From Streptomyces sp. NBC_00442 (GTDB taxonomy: Bacteria > Actinomycetota > Actinomycetes > Streptomycetales > Streptomycetaceae), in the NCBI RefSeq assembly GCF_036014195.1, contig NZ_CP107918.1:1178001-1242000 (forward strand): a stretch of 64,000 bases of DNA, in the 5' to 3' direction. A model generated the notes under the pieces. The model saw only the letters and a list, made by a program, of their open reading frames with translations. It was not told the DNA's origin and did not search any database. The number at the start of each line of letters is the position of its first letter. The first letter of the stretch is position 1. Shown here in pieces: positions 52,454 through 61,272 of this stretch. A program made the translations under genes and the position numbers.

Positions 52454-54859
52454 TCAGACTCCGTTTCCCGTGAGGTGCTCGGGACGGACCGGAGTCCTGT
52501 TGAGCCGAAGACCCGTCGCGTCCCGGATCGCCGCGAGGACGGCCGGGGTGGACGAGAGGGTCGGTGCCTCGCCGACGCCGCGCAGGCCGTACGGCGCGTG
52601 CGGGTCGGCGAGCTCCAGGACATCGACCGGCATCGCCGGAGTGTCGAGGATGGTCGGGATCAGATAGTCCGTGAAGGACGGGTTGCGTACCTTCGCGGTC
52701 TTCGGGTCCACGATGATCTCCTCCATCACCGCGACGCCCAGGCCCTGGGTGGTACCACCCTGGATCTGGCCGACGACGGAGAGCATGTTGAGGGCCTTGC
52801 CCACATCCTGCGCGGTGGCGAGCTCCACGACCTTGACGAGGCCGAGCTCGGTGTCCACCTCCACCACCGCGCGGTGCGCGGCGAAGGTGTACTGGACGTG
52901 GCCGTTGCCCTGGCCTGTGACCAGGTCGAACGCCTGGGTGGGGCGGTGCCGGAACTCCAGCTCCACATCGATCTCCTCACCCTCGATCACGTCCGCCAGG
53001 TCGGCGAGGACCTCGCCGCCGTCGGTGACGACCTTCCCGGCTTCGAGCAGCAGCTCGGCCGTGGCCCAGGCGGGGTGGTAGGAGCCGAATTTGCGGCGGC
53101 CGATCTCCAGCACCCGCGCGCGGACGGCCTCGCAGGTGTTCTTCACGGCGCCGCCGGTCATGTACGTCTGCCGGGAGGCGGAGGTGGAACCGGCGGAGCC
53201 GACCCGGGTGTCGGCGGGGTGGATGGTCACCTGCGCGACCCCCAGTTCCGTACGGGCGATCTGGGCGTGCACGGTGACACCGCCCTGACCGACCTCCGCC
53301 ATGGCCGTGTGGACCATCGCGACGGGGCTGCCGTTGATGACTTCCAGGCGTACCCGGGCGGTGGAGTAGTCGTCGAAGCCTTCGGAGAAGCCGACGTTCT
53401 TGATGCCGACCGCGTAGCCGACGCCCCGTACGACACCCTCGCCGTGCGTGGTGTTGGACAGGCCGCCGGGCAGGGCGCGCACATCCGCGGCCTCGCCGGC
53501 CGCGAGCCACTGCTGCTCGGGCGGCAGCGGGCGCGCCTTGACCCGGCGCAGGAGCTCGGCGACCGGGGCCGGCGAGTCCACGATCTGGCCCGTCGGCATG
53601 ACCGCGCCCCGCTCCATGGCGTTGAGCTGCCGGAACTCGACGGGGTCCATGCCCAGTTCCGCCGCGACCCGGTCCATCTGGGCCTCGTAGGCGAAGCAGG
53701 CCTGGACGGCGCCGAAGCCGCGCATCGCGCCGCAGGGAGGGTTGTTGGTGTAGAGCGCGATCGCCTCGATGTCGACGTCGTCGACGACGTAGGGGCCCAC
53801 GGACAGCGAGGAGGCGTTGCCGACGACGGCCGGGGAGGCCGAGGCGTAGGCGCCGCCGTCCAGGACGATCCGGCACTTCATGTGCGTGAGCTTGCCGTCC
53901 TTGGTGGCGCCGTGCTCGTAGGAGAGCGTGGCCGGGTGGCGGTGCACATGGCCGAAGAAGGACTCGAACCGGTTGTAGACCATCTTGACCGGCCGGCCCG
54001 TGCGCAGCGCCAGGAGGCAGGCGTGGATCTGCATCGAGATGTCCTCGCGGCCGCCGAAGGCGCCGCCGACGCCGGAGAGCGTCATGCGGACCTTCTCCGG
54101 CGGCAGGCCGAGGACCGGGGCGATCTGCCGGAGGTCGGAGTGCAGCCACTGGGTGGCGACGTACAGGTCGACGCCGCCGTCGTCGGCGGGCACCGCGAGG
54201 CCGGACTCGGGGCCGAGGAAGGCCTGGTCCTGCATGCCGAAGGTGTACTCGCCCGTGACGATCACGTCGGCGCGCTCGCGCGCCTGCTCCACGTTGCCGC
54301 GGACGATCGGCTGGCGGTGCACGATGTTGGGGTGCGGGACGTGGGCGGCGTGGTGGTCGTCGCGGTCCTCGTGGATCAGCGGCGCGTCCGGGGCGAGGGC
54401 CGAGGCCTCGTCCGTGACGAGCGGCAGCTCCGTGTAGTCGACCTTGATCTTGGCGGCCGCGCGGCGGGCGGTCTCCGGGTGGTCGGCGGCCACGAGGGCG
54501 ACCGGCTCGCCGTGGTGCCGCACCCGGCCGTGGGCCAGGACCGGGGTGTCCTGGATTTCGAGGCCGTAGTTCTTCGTCGTCGCCGGCAGGTCGTCGTAGG
54601 TGAGCACGGCGTGGACGCCGGGCACCGCGAGGGCCTCGGAGATGTCGATGCCGTCGATCAGGGCGTGGGCCACGGTGGAGCGGAGCGTATGGCCCCACAC
54701 CATGTCCTCGTGCCACATGTCCGAGGAGTAGGCGAAGGCGCCGGTGACCTTGAGGGTGCCGTCCGGACGCAGGGTCGACTGGCCGATGCCGCCCCGGGTG
54801 TGGTTCTGGGACACATTGGTGGGTGTGCCGGCCGGTGTGGTGCGGGTCTTCTGCGCCAT
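52454..54859 (-). CDS. xdhB: Xanthine dehydrogenase, molybdopterin-binding subunit
   Basis: An 801-residue large subunit of a three-subunit xanthine dehydrogenase that oxidises hypoxanthine and xanthine to urate. Aldehyde-oxidase/xanthine-dehydrogenase hammerhead domain near residues 30-130, cofactor-binding region with G-A-F-G-G-R-E and M-R-G-F-G-A-V-Q, and the catalytic Glu in G-V-G-E-A-P near the C-terminus. ATG 54859 is 3 bp after the 2Fe-2S subunit stop, so the genes are coupled. The gene symbol follows common usage for split xanthine dehydrogenases. Confidence 0.93.
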   Translation of the reverse strand: MAQKTRTTPAGTPTNVSQNHTRGGIGQSTLRPDGTLKVTGAFAYSSDMWHEDMVWGHTLRSTVAHALIDGIDISEALAVPGVHAVLTYDDLPATTKNYGLEIQDTPVLAHGRVRHHGEPVALVAADHPETARRAAAKIKVDYTELPLVTDEASALAPDAPLIHEDRDDHHAAHVPHPNIVHRQPIVRGNVEQARERADVIVTGEYTFGMQDQAFLGPESGLAVPADDGGVDLYVATQWLHSDLRQIAPVLGLPPEKVRMTLSGVGGAFGGREDISMQIHACLLALRTGRPVKMVYNRFESFFGHVHRHPATLSYEHGATKDGKLTHMKCRIVLDGGAYASASPAVVGNASSLSVGPYVVDDVDIEAIALYTNNPPCGAMRGFGAVQACFAYEAQMDRVAAELGMDPVEFRQLNAMERGAVMPTGQIVDSPAPVAELLRRVKARPLPPEQQWLAAGEAADVRALPGGLSNTTHGEGVVRGVGYAVGIKNVGFSEGFDDYSTARVRLEVINGSPVAMVHTAMAEVGQGGVTVHAQIARTELGVAQVTIHPADTRVGSAGSTSASRQTYMTGGAVKNTCEAVRARVLEIGRRKFGSYHPAWATAELLLEAGKVVTDGGEVLADLADVIEGEEIDVELEFRHRPTQAFDLVTGQGNGHVQYTFAAHRAVVEVDTELGLVKVVELATAQDVGKALNMLSVVGQIQGGTTQGLGVAVMEEIIVDPKTAKVRNPSFTDYLIPTILDTPAMPVDVLELADPHAPYGLRGVGEAPTLSSTPAVLAAIRDATGLRLNRTPVRPEHLTGNGV

Positions 54860-54861
54860 GG

Positions 54862-55488
54862 TCACACCGCCTCTTCCTGACGGGCGGCCGCGAGGCGGAC
54901 CGCGTCCAGGATCTTCTCGTAACCGGTGCAGCGGCACAGGTTGCCCGAGAGCGCCTCGCGGATGTCCGCGTCGGACGGCTCGGAGTTGCGCTCCAGGAGC
55001 TCGTCGGCGGCGACCAGGAGACCCGGGGTGCAGAAACCGCACTGCACGGCGCCGGCGTCGATGAAGGCCTGCTGGATCGGGGAGAGCTCGCCCGCCTCTC
55101 CAGTCTGCCCGCCCCCGGCCCGCGAGCCGAACTCTCCCTCGGACCCGTGGGCCGACCAGCGCCGGGCGGCGTCGATGGACGTACCGCAGGCGCCCGGGGC
55201 GCAGCCGTCTGCGGGGCGCGCGGCGGCGCGGTGGGCTGCGTAGTCGGCCAGCCCCTCCACGGTGACGACCTCGCGGCCCTCGATCTGGCCGGCGGCGACG
55301 AGACAGGAGCAGACCGGAACGCCGTCGAGGCGCACCGTGCAGGAACCGCACTCGCCCTGCTCACAGGCGTTCTTCGACCCCGGAAGCCCCATGCGCTCGC
55401 GCAGGACGTAGAGAAGGCTCTCGCCCTCCCACACGTCGTCGGCCTGCTGCTCACGCCCATTGACCGTGAAGTTCACGCGCATGGTCAT
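54862..55488 (-). CDS. Xanthine dehydrogenase, 2Fe-2S subunit
   Basis: A 208-residue electron-transfer subunit. The N-terminal plant-type ferredoxin domain has C-E-Q-G-E-C-G-S-C and a following Cys; the C-terminal helical domain has C-G-F-C and C-R-C for the second cluster. Between them is a ~50-residue Gly/Ser-rich linker with C-A-P-G-A-C, longer than in many homologues. ATG 55488 has AGGAG just upstream and overlaps the FAD-subunit stop (ATGA); ATG 55482 is an alternative. Confidence 0.95.
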   Translation of the reverse strand: MTMRVNFTVNGREQQADDVWEGESLLYVLRERMGLPGSKNACEQGECGSCTVRLDGVPVCSCLVAAGQIEGREVVTVEGLADYAAHRAAARPADGCAPGACGTSIDAARRWSAHGSEGEFGSRAGGGQTGEAGELSPIQQAFIDAGAVQCGFCTPGLLVAADELLERNSEPSDADIREALSGNLCRCTGYEKILDAVRLAAARQEEAV

Positions 55489-56375
55489 GCAGCTCCTTCC
55501 AGGGTGTGGCCGCCGCGGTAGGACTCCCACGTCCACATCAGCGTGCGGCGGGCCATGACGCCGATGGCGTGACGGCGGTAGCTCGCGGTGCCGCGGACGT
55601 CGTCGATCGGGTTGCAGGCGGCCGAGGCGAGCTGGGCGAACTGCTGGGCGACCGACGGGGTGATGATCTTGCCGTTGTCCCAGAAGCCGCCCTCGTCGAG
55701 CGCCGCGTTCAGGAATTCTTCGGCCGTGTTCGCCCGAATGGGGGTCGGCGCCGCCGAACCGATGCCGGTGCGGACCGTGCGCGTCGCGGGGTGCAGGGCC
55801 AGGCCGAACGCGCAGACCGCGATGACCATGGCGTTGCGGGTGCCGACCTTGGAGAACTGCTGGGGGCCGTCCGCCTTGGGGATGTGGACGGCCTTGATCA
55901 GCTCGTCCGCCTCCATGGCGTTGCGCTTGACGCCCGTGTAGAACGCGTCGATCGGGATCAGCCGGACCCCGCGCGCCTGCGACTCGACCTCGACGTCGGC
56001 CCCGGAGGACAGCAGCGCCGGGTGGGCGTCGCCGGCCGGCGAGGCGGTGCCGAGGTTGCCGCCGACGCCGCCGCGGTTGCGGATCTGCGGGGAGGCGACG
56101 GTGTGCGAGGCGAGCGCCAGGCCCGGCAGCTCGGCCCGCAGGCTCTCCATGATCGCGGTGTACGGGACGGACGGACCGAGCCGGACGCTGTCCGCCGAGA
56201 CCTCCCACTGGGCGAGCTCGCCGATGCGGTTGAGGTCGAGCAGGTACTCCGGCCTGCGGTGATCGAAGTTGATCTCGACCATGATGTCGGTGCCACCCGC
56301 GATGGGCGCAGCGGTGGGGTGCTCGGCCTTGACAGCGAGCGCCTCCTCCCAGCTGGCCGGGCGAAGGAAGTCCAT
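55485..56375 (-). CDS. Xanthine dehydrogenase, FAD-binding subunit
   Basis: A 296-residue subunit with the FAD-binding P-I-A-G-G-T-D-I-M-V near residue 24, Q-I-R-N-R-G-G-V-G-G-N-L-G-T-A-S-P-A-G-D and the C-terminal CO-dehydrogenase flavoprotein domain. It passes electrons from the Fe-S clusters to NAD+. AGGAG precedes ATG 56375. It is the first gene of the minus-strand operon, with its promoter 85-110 bp upstream. Confidence 0.96.
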   Translation of the reverse strand: MDFLRPASWEEALAVKAEHPTAAPIAGGTDIMVEINFDHRRPEYLLDLNRIGELAQWEVSADSVRLGPSVPYTAIMESLRAELPGLALASHTVASPQIRNRGGVGGNLGTASPAGDAHPALLSSGADVEVESQARGVRLIPIDAFYTGVKRNAMEADELIKAVHIPKADGPQQFSKVGTRNAMVIAVCAFGLALHPATRTVRTGIGSAAPTPIRANTAEEFLNAALDEGGFWDNGKIITPSVAQQFAQLASAACNPIDDVRGTASYRRHAIGVMARRTLMWTWESYRGGHTLEGAA

Positions 56376-56458
56376 GACTGGCTCCTCTTCTCAAGATCGG
56401 GGTCTTACGCGCGGGACCCGGTGACGGGTGGCCCTGGACATCTCAGTCGTTCACGTGT

Positions 56459-56487
56459 TGTTAACGCGGTGTGGAATCAGTACACAA
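56459..56487 (-). promoter_or_regulatory. Candidate promoter of the xdh operon
   Basis: On the minus strand TTGTGT (56487-56482) and TTAACA (56464-56459) are separated by 17 bp. Transcription would start about 75 bp before the FAD-subunit ATG. It lies in the AT-rich space shared with the divergent PucR gene. Confidence 0.5.
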
Positions 56488-56528
56488 GCCACGATCCCTC
56501 GGGTGCAGTCACCGAAACCATGAAGCAG

Positions 56529-56557
56529 TTGGCTGGTCTCCGCTCACGTTCTGTAGA
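56529..56557 (+). promoter_or_regulatory. Candidate promoter of the PucR gene
   Basis: TTGGCT (56529-56534) and TGTAGA (56552-56557) are separated by 17 bp. It would give a ~70-base leader before ATG 56634. Confidence 0.4.
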
Positions 56558-56633
56558 TTCGTATGAAAGGCGGTGCGCTGTTGACCCACCGTCTTCCAAC
56601 GGCAACATCAAGACAGATCGGCGGCGACACGCG

Positions 56634-58304
56634 ATGCGGCTGCGCGCACTTCTGGAAACCGAGGCGCTGGGGCTGCGGCTGCTCGGCGGCGAGGACGAGC
56701 TGGACCGTACGGTACGGGGGGTCATGACCACCGACCTGCGGGATCCGAGTCGGTACCTCACGGGCGGCGAGCTGGTTCTGACGGGGCTCGCCTGGCGCCG
56801 GGACGCCGAAGATTCTGAGCCATTCGTACGCATCCTTGCGGGTGCCGGTGTGGCGGGGCTCGCGGCCGGCGAGGCGGAGCTCAGCGCCATTCCCGATGAT
56901 CTTGTTTTGGCTTGTTCTCGCCATCGGCTCCCGCTCTTCGCGGTGAACGAGTCGGTCGCGTTCGCAACCATCACCGAGCATGTCGTACGACAGGTGTCCG
57001 GCGAACGCGCGGGCGACCTCGCGGCCGTCGTGGACCGTCACCGCAGGCTGATGACGTCGGGCCCCGCGGGAGGCGGCCCCGAGGTGGTCCTGGACCTGCT
57101 GGGCTCCGACCTCGATCTGCGGGCCTGGGTGCTTTCTCCCACCGGCCGCCAGATCGCGGGCGTCGGCGACCCGCTGCCGCCCGCGCTCGGTGCGGCGCTG
57201 GCCGCCGAGCACCTGGGCGCCACCCGCACCGGGCGCCGGGGCCCGCACCGGGCCGCCGTGGACGGCGTGACCTACTCGCTCTTCCCGATCCGCAACAACG
57301 GGCGCGGCGCCGCGCCCGCCGCCCGTGATGTGCGCGAGAGCGTGCTTTCGGACTGGCTGCTGGCCGTCGAGGCGGACGCGAGCGACTGGCCGGCCGCACG
57401 GCTCGACCTCCTCCAGGGCGTCACCCAGCTCATCGCGGTCGAGCGCGACCGGCGCGACGCGGCCCGTACGGTGCGCCGCCGGCTCGCCCAGGAGGTCCTC
57501 GAACTGGTCCAGGCCGGCGCCGCGCCCGCCGAGATCGCGGCCCGCCTCAGGGTCGCGGCCCCCGTGCTGCTGCCCGGCCTCGGCTCGGCGCCGCACTGGC
57601 AGGTCGTGGTGGCGCGGGTGGACTGGGAACGCGACTCGGGCGCGGAGATCGAGAGCGGCCCGGTCGCCCAGTCCCTCCTGGAGGAGATCCTGGTCGACCC
57701 CGCGGTCGTCGGCGCCGAGTCCTCCGACCGGATCGCCGTGGCCCACGCGGGCGACGAGGCGATCGCGCTCGTACCGCTGCCCCCGGTCACGCCCGAGGAC
57801 CCCGAGGGCGGACTGCACGCGGACGCGCTCCTGGACATCGTGCGCGCGCCGCTCTCGGCGGGTCTCGCCGACGACGGCCGTCTGACACTGGGTGTCAGCG
57901 CCGCCGTCCATTCGGCCGAGGGCCTGCGCGGCGCCCTGGAGGAGGCCCGGCACGCCCGCCGGGTCGCCGCGGCCCGCCCCGGCCGGGTGTGCGCGGCCGG
58001 CCACCACGAGCTGGCCTCGCACGTGCTGCTGCTCCCGTTCGTGCCGGACGACGTGCGGCGCGCCTTCACGGCCCGCCTCCTCGACCCGCTGCGCGACTAC
58101 GACCGGCGCCACCGGGCCGAACTCATCCCGACCCTGGAGGCCTTCCTGGACTGCGACGGCTCGTGGACGCGGTGTGCGACGCGGCTGCACCTGCACGTCA
58201 ACACCCTGCGCTACCGGGTGGGCAGGATCGAGCAGTTGACGGCCCGTGACCTGTCCCGCCTCGAGGACAAGCTCGACTTCTTCCTGGCGCTTCGTATGAG
58301 CTGA
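56634..58304 (+). CDS. pucR: PucR-family purine catabolism regulator
   Basis: A 556-residue regulator. Residues ~1-130 form the PucR N-terminal domain (R-T-V-R-G-V-M-T-T-D-L-R-D-P-S-R-Y-L), ~300-430 a middle GGDEF-like region, and the end the PucR HTH (C-A-T-R-L-H-L-H-V-N-T-L-R-Y-R-V-G-R-I). PucR proteins control purine degradation; its divergent position to xdh supports this. ATG 56634 matches the family start; an in-frame ATG at 56520 is possible. The gene symbol is by family and context. Confidence 0.9.
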   Translation: MRLRALLETEALGLRLLGGEDELDRTVRGVMTTDLRDPSRYLTGGELVLTGLAWRRDAEDSEPFVRILAGAGVAGLAAGEAELSAIPDDLVLACSRHRLPLFAVNESVAFATITEHVVRQVSGERAGDLAAVVDRHRRLMTSGPAGGGPEVVLDLLGSDLDLRAWVLSPTGRQIAGVGDPLPPALGAALAAEHLGATRTGRRGPHRAAVDGVTYSLFPIRNNGRGAAPAARDVRESVLSDWLLAVEADASDWPAARLDLLQGVTQLIAVERDRRDAARTVRRRLAQEVLELVQAGAAPAEIAARLRVAAPVLLPGLGSAPHWQVVVARVDWERDSGAEIESGPVAQSLLEEILVDPAVVGAESSDRIAVAHAGDEAIALVPLPPVTPEDPEGGLHADALLDIVRAPLSAGLADDGRLTLGVSAAVHSAEGLRGALEEARHARRVAAARPGRVCAAGHHELASHVLLLPFVPDDVRRAFTARLLDPLRDYDRRHRAELIPTLEAFLDCDGSWTRCATRLHLHVNTLRYRVGRIEQLTARDLSRLEDKLDFFLALRMS

Positions 58305-58430
58305 CAGTCGATCCCGGCCAGTGTCGGACGATTGTGAACTCATTCACGCACCCCCCTTGGCCCGGCGTGCCATTCCGTGTTCAGATGCGGATCTACTCAG
58401 CAGCTCGATGGCGCGCTCGGGGAGGGCAAC

Positions 58431-59219
58431 GTGGCGTACACCGCCATGTCTGGTTCCGGAACGACTGCAGATGACGGGGATCCGCTCCAGACCGCGGTGT
58501 GGCGGCTGCGCTCGCGCGGCTGCTGGACGGATGCCGCCGCCCTGCTCGAACCTCATGCGGGAACGCCGGCCGGCGCCCTTCAGCGCACCGCCCTGCTGAC
58601 CGAACGCTGTGTCTACACGGAGTCCGGCTGGGCGGAGGCCGACGAGGCGCTGCGGGGCGCGGAGGCGATAGCCCGCAGCGACGACGAGCGCGGCGCGGCC
58701 GCATGCGAGCGCGGCTATCTCGCCTACGCCTCCACGCTGTTCGGCGTGCGGGACCGGGCGGACGAGGCACGTTCGGCGTTCGGCCGGGCGGCCGCGCTGA
58801 CCGCCCCGGCGGGGCGCGGCCGGGCGCTGCTCGACTTCCGCCGCGGTCTGCTCGCCGAGAACGTGGCCGACGCGCCCGAGGCCGCCCGCGCCGCCTACCG
58901 CCGCGCCCACGAGGGCGCCGCCGCGCACGGCGACACGCTGCTGCTCTCCTTCACGTGGCGCCATCTGGCCGGACTCGCCCTGCGCGAAGGGGAGTTGACC
59001 CAGGCGCGGCACGGCTTCACCGAGTCCCTGCGAATCCGCGAGGAGCTCGGCTACCTCATCGGCACGGCCCCGGCGCTCGCGGCGCTCGCCGACACGGAGG
59101 AGGAGCCGGTCTCGACCCGGCTGCGCACGGAGGCCGCCCGGCTCGTACGCCTCCTCGGCGTCCCCACCTGGCTGGTGACGCATCTGGGGGCGGTGCCGCC
59201 TCCGTCACCGGCGACCTGA
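58431..59219 (+). CDS. TPR-like helical repeat protein
   Basis: A 262-residue soluble protein made of tandem helix pairs with the TPR-like spacing A-x4-G-x-L/W-x2-A (for example E-A-D-E-A-L-R-G-A-E-A; A-R-S-A-F-G-R-A; G-F-T-E-S-L-R-I-R-E-E-L-G). Such repeats bind protein partners. No enzyme domain is seen. GTG 58431 follows GGAGGG; ATG 58446 is an alternative. It is downstream of pucR on the same strand. Confidence 0.7.
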   Translation: MAYTAMSGSGTTADDGDPLQTAVWRLRSRGCWTDAAALLEPHAGTPAGALQRTALLTERCVYTESGWAEADEALRGAEAIARSDDERGAAACERGYLAYASTLFGVRDRADEARSAFGRAAALTAPAGRGRALLDFRRGLLAENVADAPEAARAAYRRAHEGAAAHGDTLLLSFTWRHLAGLALREGELTQARHGFTESLRIREELGYLIGTAPALAALADTEEEPVSTRLRTEAARLVRLLGVPTWLVTHLGAVPPPSPAT

Positions 59220-59301
59220 CGACGTGTCGGATCGATGAACCGGCTTGATCCGAAGGGGAGTTGATCCGAAGGGGAGTCGATCCGACGCGGGGCGGGTCGA
59301 C

Positions 59302-60105
59302 TCAGAGTACCGAGCCGGTGAAATGTTCCCGGACGAGGGCCTGGACGACCGGCAGGTCCTGGGCGCACAGCGCGTCCAGGAGGGCGAGGTGTTCGGCCGC
59401 GTCCGCCACCAGGTCGCCGCGGCGGGCGACCGGCGCCGCGGTCAGCGGCCACTGCGAGCGCCGGTGCAGGTCGTCGGCGACCTGCACCAGTTGCCGATTG
59501 CCCGCGAGGGCGAGGACCGCACGGTGGAAGGCTCGGTCGCACTCGGCGTACCCCGCCCGGTCACCGGTCGCGGCGGCTTCGGTGGTGGCCTCGGCGAGCG
59601 GGCGCAGCTCCGCCCAGCGGGCCGCCGGCACACTGCGGGCCAGCCGCAGCATCACCGGCACCTCGATCATGGCCCGCACCTCGGCGAGCTCGGCGAGCTC
59701 GCGGGCGCTGCGCTCGGTGACCCGGAAGCCCCGGTTCGGCACGACCTCGACAGCACCCTCGATGCTGAGCTGCTGCATGGCCTCGCGCACGGGCGTCGCG
59801 GAGACGCCGAACCGCTCCCCCAGCGCCGGCGCGGAGTAGACCTCGCCGGGCACCAGGTCGCCGTCGACCAGCGCGGTGCGCAGGGCCGCCAGGATCTGGC
59901 CGCGCACGGAGTGACGGTGGACGGCGCGGGGCGGGGGCGGCCCGCCGTGGGTGTGCTCGTTGTGGGTGTGCTCGTTGTGGGTGTGCTCGCCGTGGGTGTG
60001 CTCGCCGTGGGTGTGCTCGCCGCGCGCGTCGTTCCTGGTCTGGCCGGGGACGCGGGGTGCCCCGGACGGAGGTATCGCCGCCTCGCGCGCTCTGCCCTGC
60101 TCCAC
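59302..60105 (-). CDS. GntR/FCD-family regulator with His-rich N-terminus
   Basis: A 267-residue regulator. Residues ~29-53 are five E-H-T-H repeats; ~60-135 the GntR winged helix (A-P-A-L-G-E-R-F-G-V-S-A-T-P-V-R-E-A-M); ~140-262 the FCD ligand domain with metal-site Asp and His residues (D-R-A-F-H; D-A-A-E-H). FCD domains often bind metal and an organic acid. AGGAGG lies 5 bases before GTG 60105. The divergent gene is an iron reductase, but that has its own iron box. Confidence 0.92.
   Translation of the reverse strand: MEQGRAREAAIPPSGAPRVPGQTRNDARGEHTHGEHTHGEHTHNEHTHNEHTHGGPPPPRAVHRHSVRGQILAALRTALVDGDLVPGEVYSAPALGERFGVSATPVREAMQQLSIEGAVEVVPNRGFRVTERSARELAELAEVRAMIEVPVMLRLARSVPAARWAELRPLAEATTEAAATGDRAGYAECDRAFHRAVLALAGNRQLVQVADDLHRRSQWPLTAAPVARRGDLVADAAEHLALLDALCAQDLPVVQALVREHFTGSVL
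59947..60021 (-). repeat. 15-bp tandem repeat coding for (G/N-E-H-T-H)5
   Basis: Five 15-bp units of GTGGGTGTGCTCGNN (plus strand) sit inside the GntR gene start. They add a His-rich, possibly metal-binding tail before the HTH and are likely to vary in number. Confidence 0.9.
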
Positions 60106-60184
60106 CCCGGCCTCCTACGGCTCCGCCTGCCCCACACAGACCATAGGCGGACAAAGCGCGAGTTCAAACATCGCATCGATCGGC

Positions 60185-60203
60185 TAAGGTAAGCCTTACC
60201 TGT
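60185..60203 (+). promoter_or_regulatory. Iron box (DmdR1/IdeR-type operator)
   Basis: The core AGGTAAG-C-CTTACCT (60187-60201) is a perfect palindrome and fits the 19-bp iron box consensus TTAGGTTAGGCTAACCTAA at 14 positions. It lies 27 bp upstream of the ferric reductase ATG, so iron should repress that gene. Confidence 0.85.
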
Positions 60204-60229
60204 CAACGATCGTGATTCGGTGGTCCCGC

Positions 60230-61078
60230 ATGACCGTTTCCACCTTGCTGCCCCGCCCGCTGCCGAGTCCCGTGGCGGACTCCTACGCCCGGCTCGCCGA
60301 GGTGTTCCCCGGCCTGGGGATCAGGGAGCTGGCCGGGGCGGAGCGGGCGCCGCACGGCGCGGGCTGGGTCGGCGCGGCGGAGCTCGCGGACGGCGGCCCG
60401 GCCCTCGACGCCTTCCTGGCCTGGGACAACGCCCAGGTCGTACGGGACTACGGCCACCAGGCCCGCCCCGATGTCATCGCCTCCTTCGGCTTCCACCGCT
60501 ACGCCTGGCCCGCCTGCCTCCTGGTGACGGTGCCGTGGTTCCTGCACCGGCGGGTGCCGCGGATCCCGGTCGCCGACGTGGCGTTCCAGCGCACCCTCGG
60601 CCGGATGACCGTACGGGTACGGGATTTCGCCTGTCTGCCCGACGACCCGGCCTCCGACCTTCCGGGCGCCCATGTCGTACGGGACGAGGAGGACTTGCGG
60701 GGTGAGGTGCGGTCCGCGGTGGCCGAGCACCTCGGTCCGGTGCTCGACGGTTTCGGGCCGCGCATGCGGCGCGGCAGGCGGGCGCTGTGGGGCATGGCGA
60801 CGGACGAGATCGTCGAGGGCCTCTGGTACGCCGGCGAGCTGCTCGGCGAGGAGGCGCGCGCGATGGCCGAACTCGACGCGCTGCTCCCGGGCACCACCAA
60901 GCCGTACGTGGGCACTCCGGGCTTTCGCGAGCTGACCGCGCCCGACGGACGAAGCCTGCCGACCCGGGACCGCGCGAGCTGCTGCTTCTTCTACACGGTG
61001 CGCCCCGAGGACACCTGCGTCACGTGTCCGCGCACCTGCGACGCGGACCGGGTGCGGCGGCTCAGCGCCGCATCCTGA
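60230..61078 (+). CDS. FhuF-like ferric siderophore reductase
   Basis: A 282-residue cytosolic protein that reduces ferric iron released from siderophores. The C-terminal C-C-x10-C-x2-C motif (C-C-F-F-Y-T-V-R-P-E-D-T-C-V-T-C) binds a 2Fe-2S cluster as in E. coli FhuF. An iron box directly upstream shows iron-dependent control. ATG 60230 is used; GTG 60212 is in frame. No siderophore synthesis or transport gene is in the window. Confidence 0.92.
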   Translation: MTVSTLLPRPLPSPVADSYARLAEVFPGLGIRELAGAERAPHGAGWVGAAELADGGPALDAFLAWDNAQVVRDYGHQARPDVIASFGFHRYAWPACLLVTVPWFLHRRVPRIPVADVAFQRTLGRMTVRVRDFACLPDDPASDLPGAHVVRDEEDLRGEVRSAVAEHLGPVLDGFGPRMRRGRRALWGMATDEIVEGLWYAGELLGEEARAMAELDALLPGTTKPYVGTPGFRELTAPDGRSLPTRDRASCCFFYTVRPEDTCVTCPRTCDADRVRRLSAAS

Positions 61079-61272
61079 CTCCATGCCACCCGTCCGGGTG
61101 AGGGTCGGTCGAACCCAACTGACGCGCCGGGAACGGAAGTTCGAGCCAATACCCCCTATCCGACCCTCCTCGGACTCCATTGGCGTCCTCTTGCCCCGAA
61201 ACCCCCTTGCCGGCCCGCGCGGCTGGAGCAGTATGGCGGCCGATACGCCCTACGCGATGCAAGGGACACCGC

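Noticed and set aside
52313..54880. 855-codon plus-strand frame opposite xdhB
   Set aside because: Shadow frame; xdhB has the full set of molybdopterin-domain motifs.
59947..60021. Five 15-bp units as a CRISPR-like array
   Set aside because: Units are contiguous without spacers and lie in frame inside a gene.
60230..61078. FhuF-like gene as part of a siderophore cluster
   Set aside because: No siderophore synthetase, exporter or ABC importer is in the window; only the reductase and its iron box are present.
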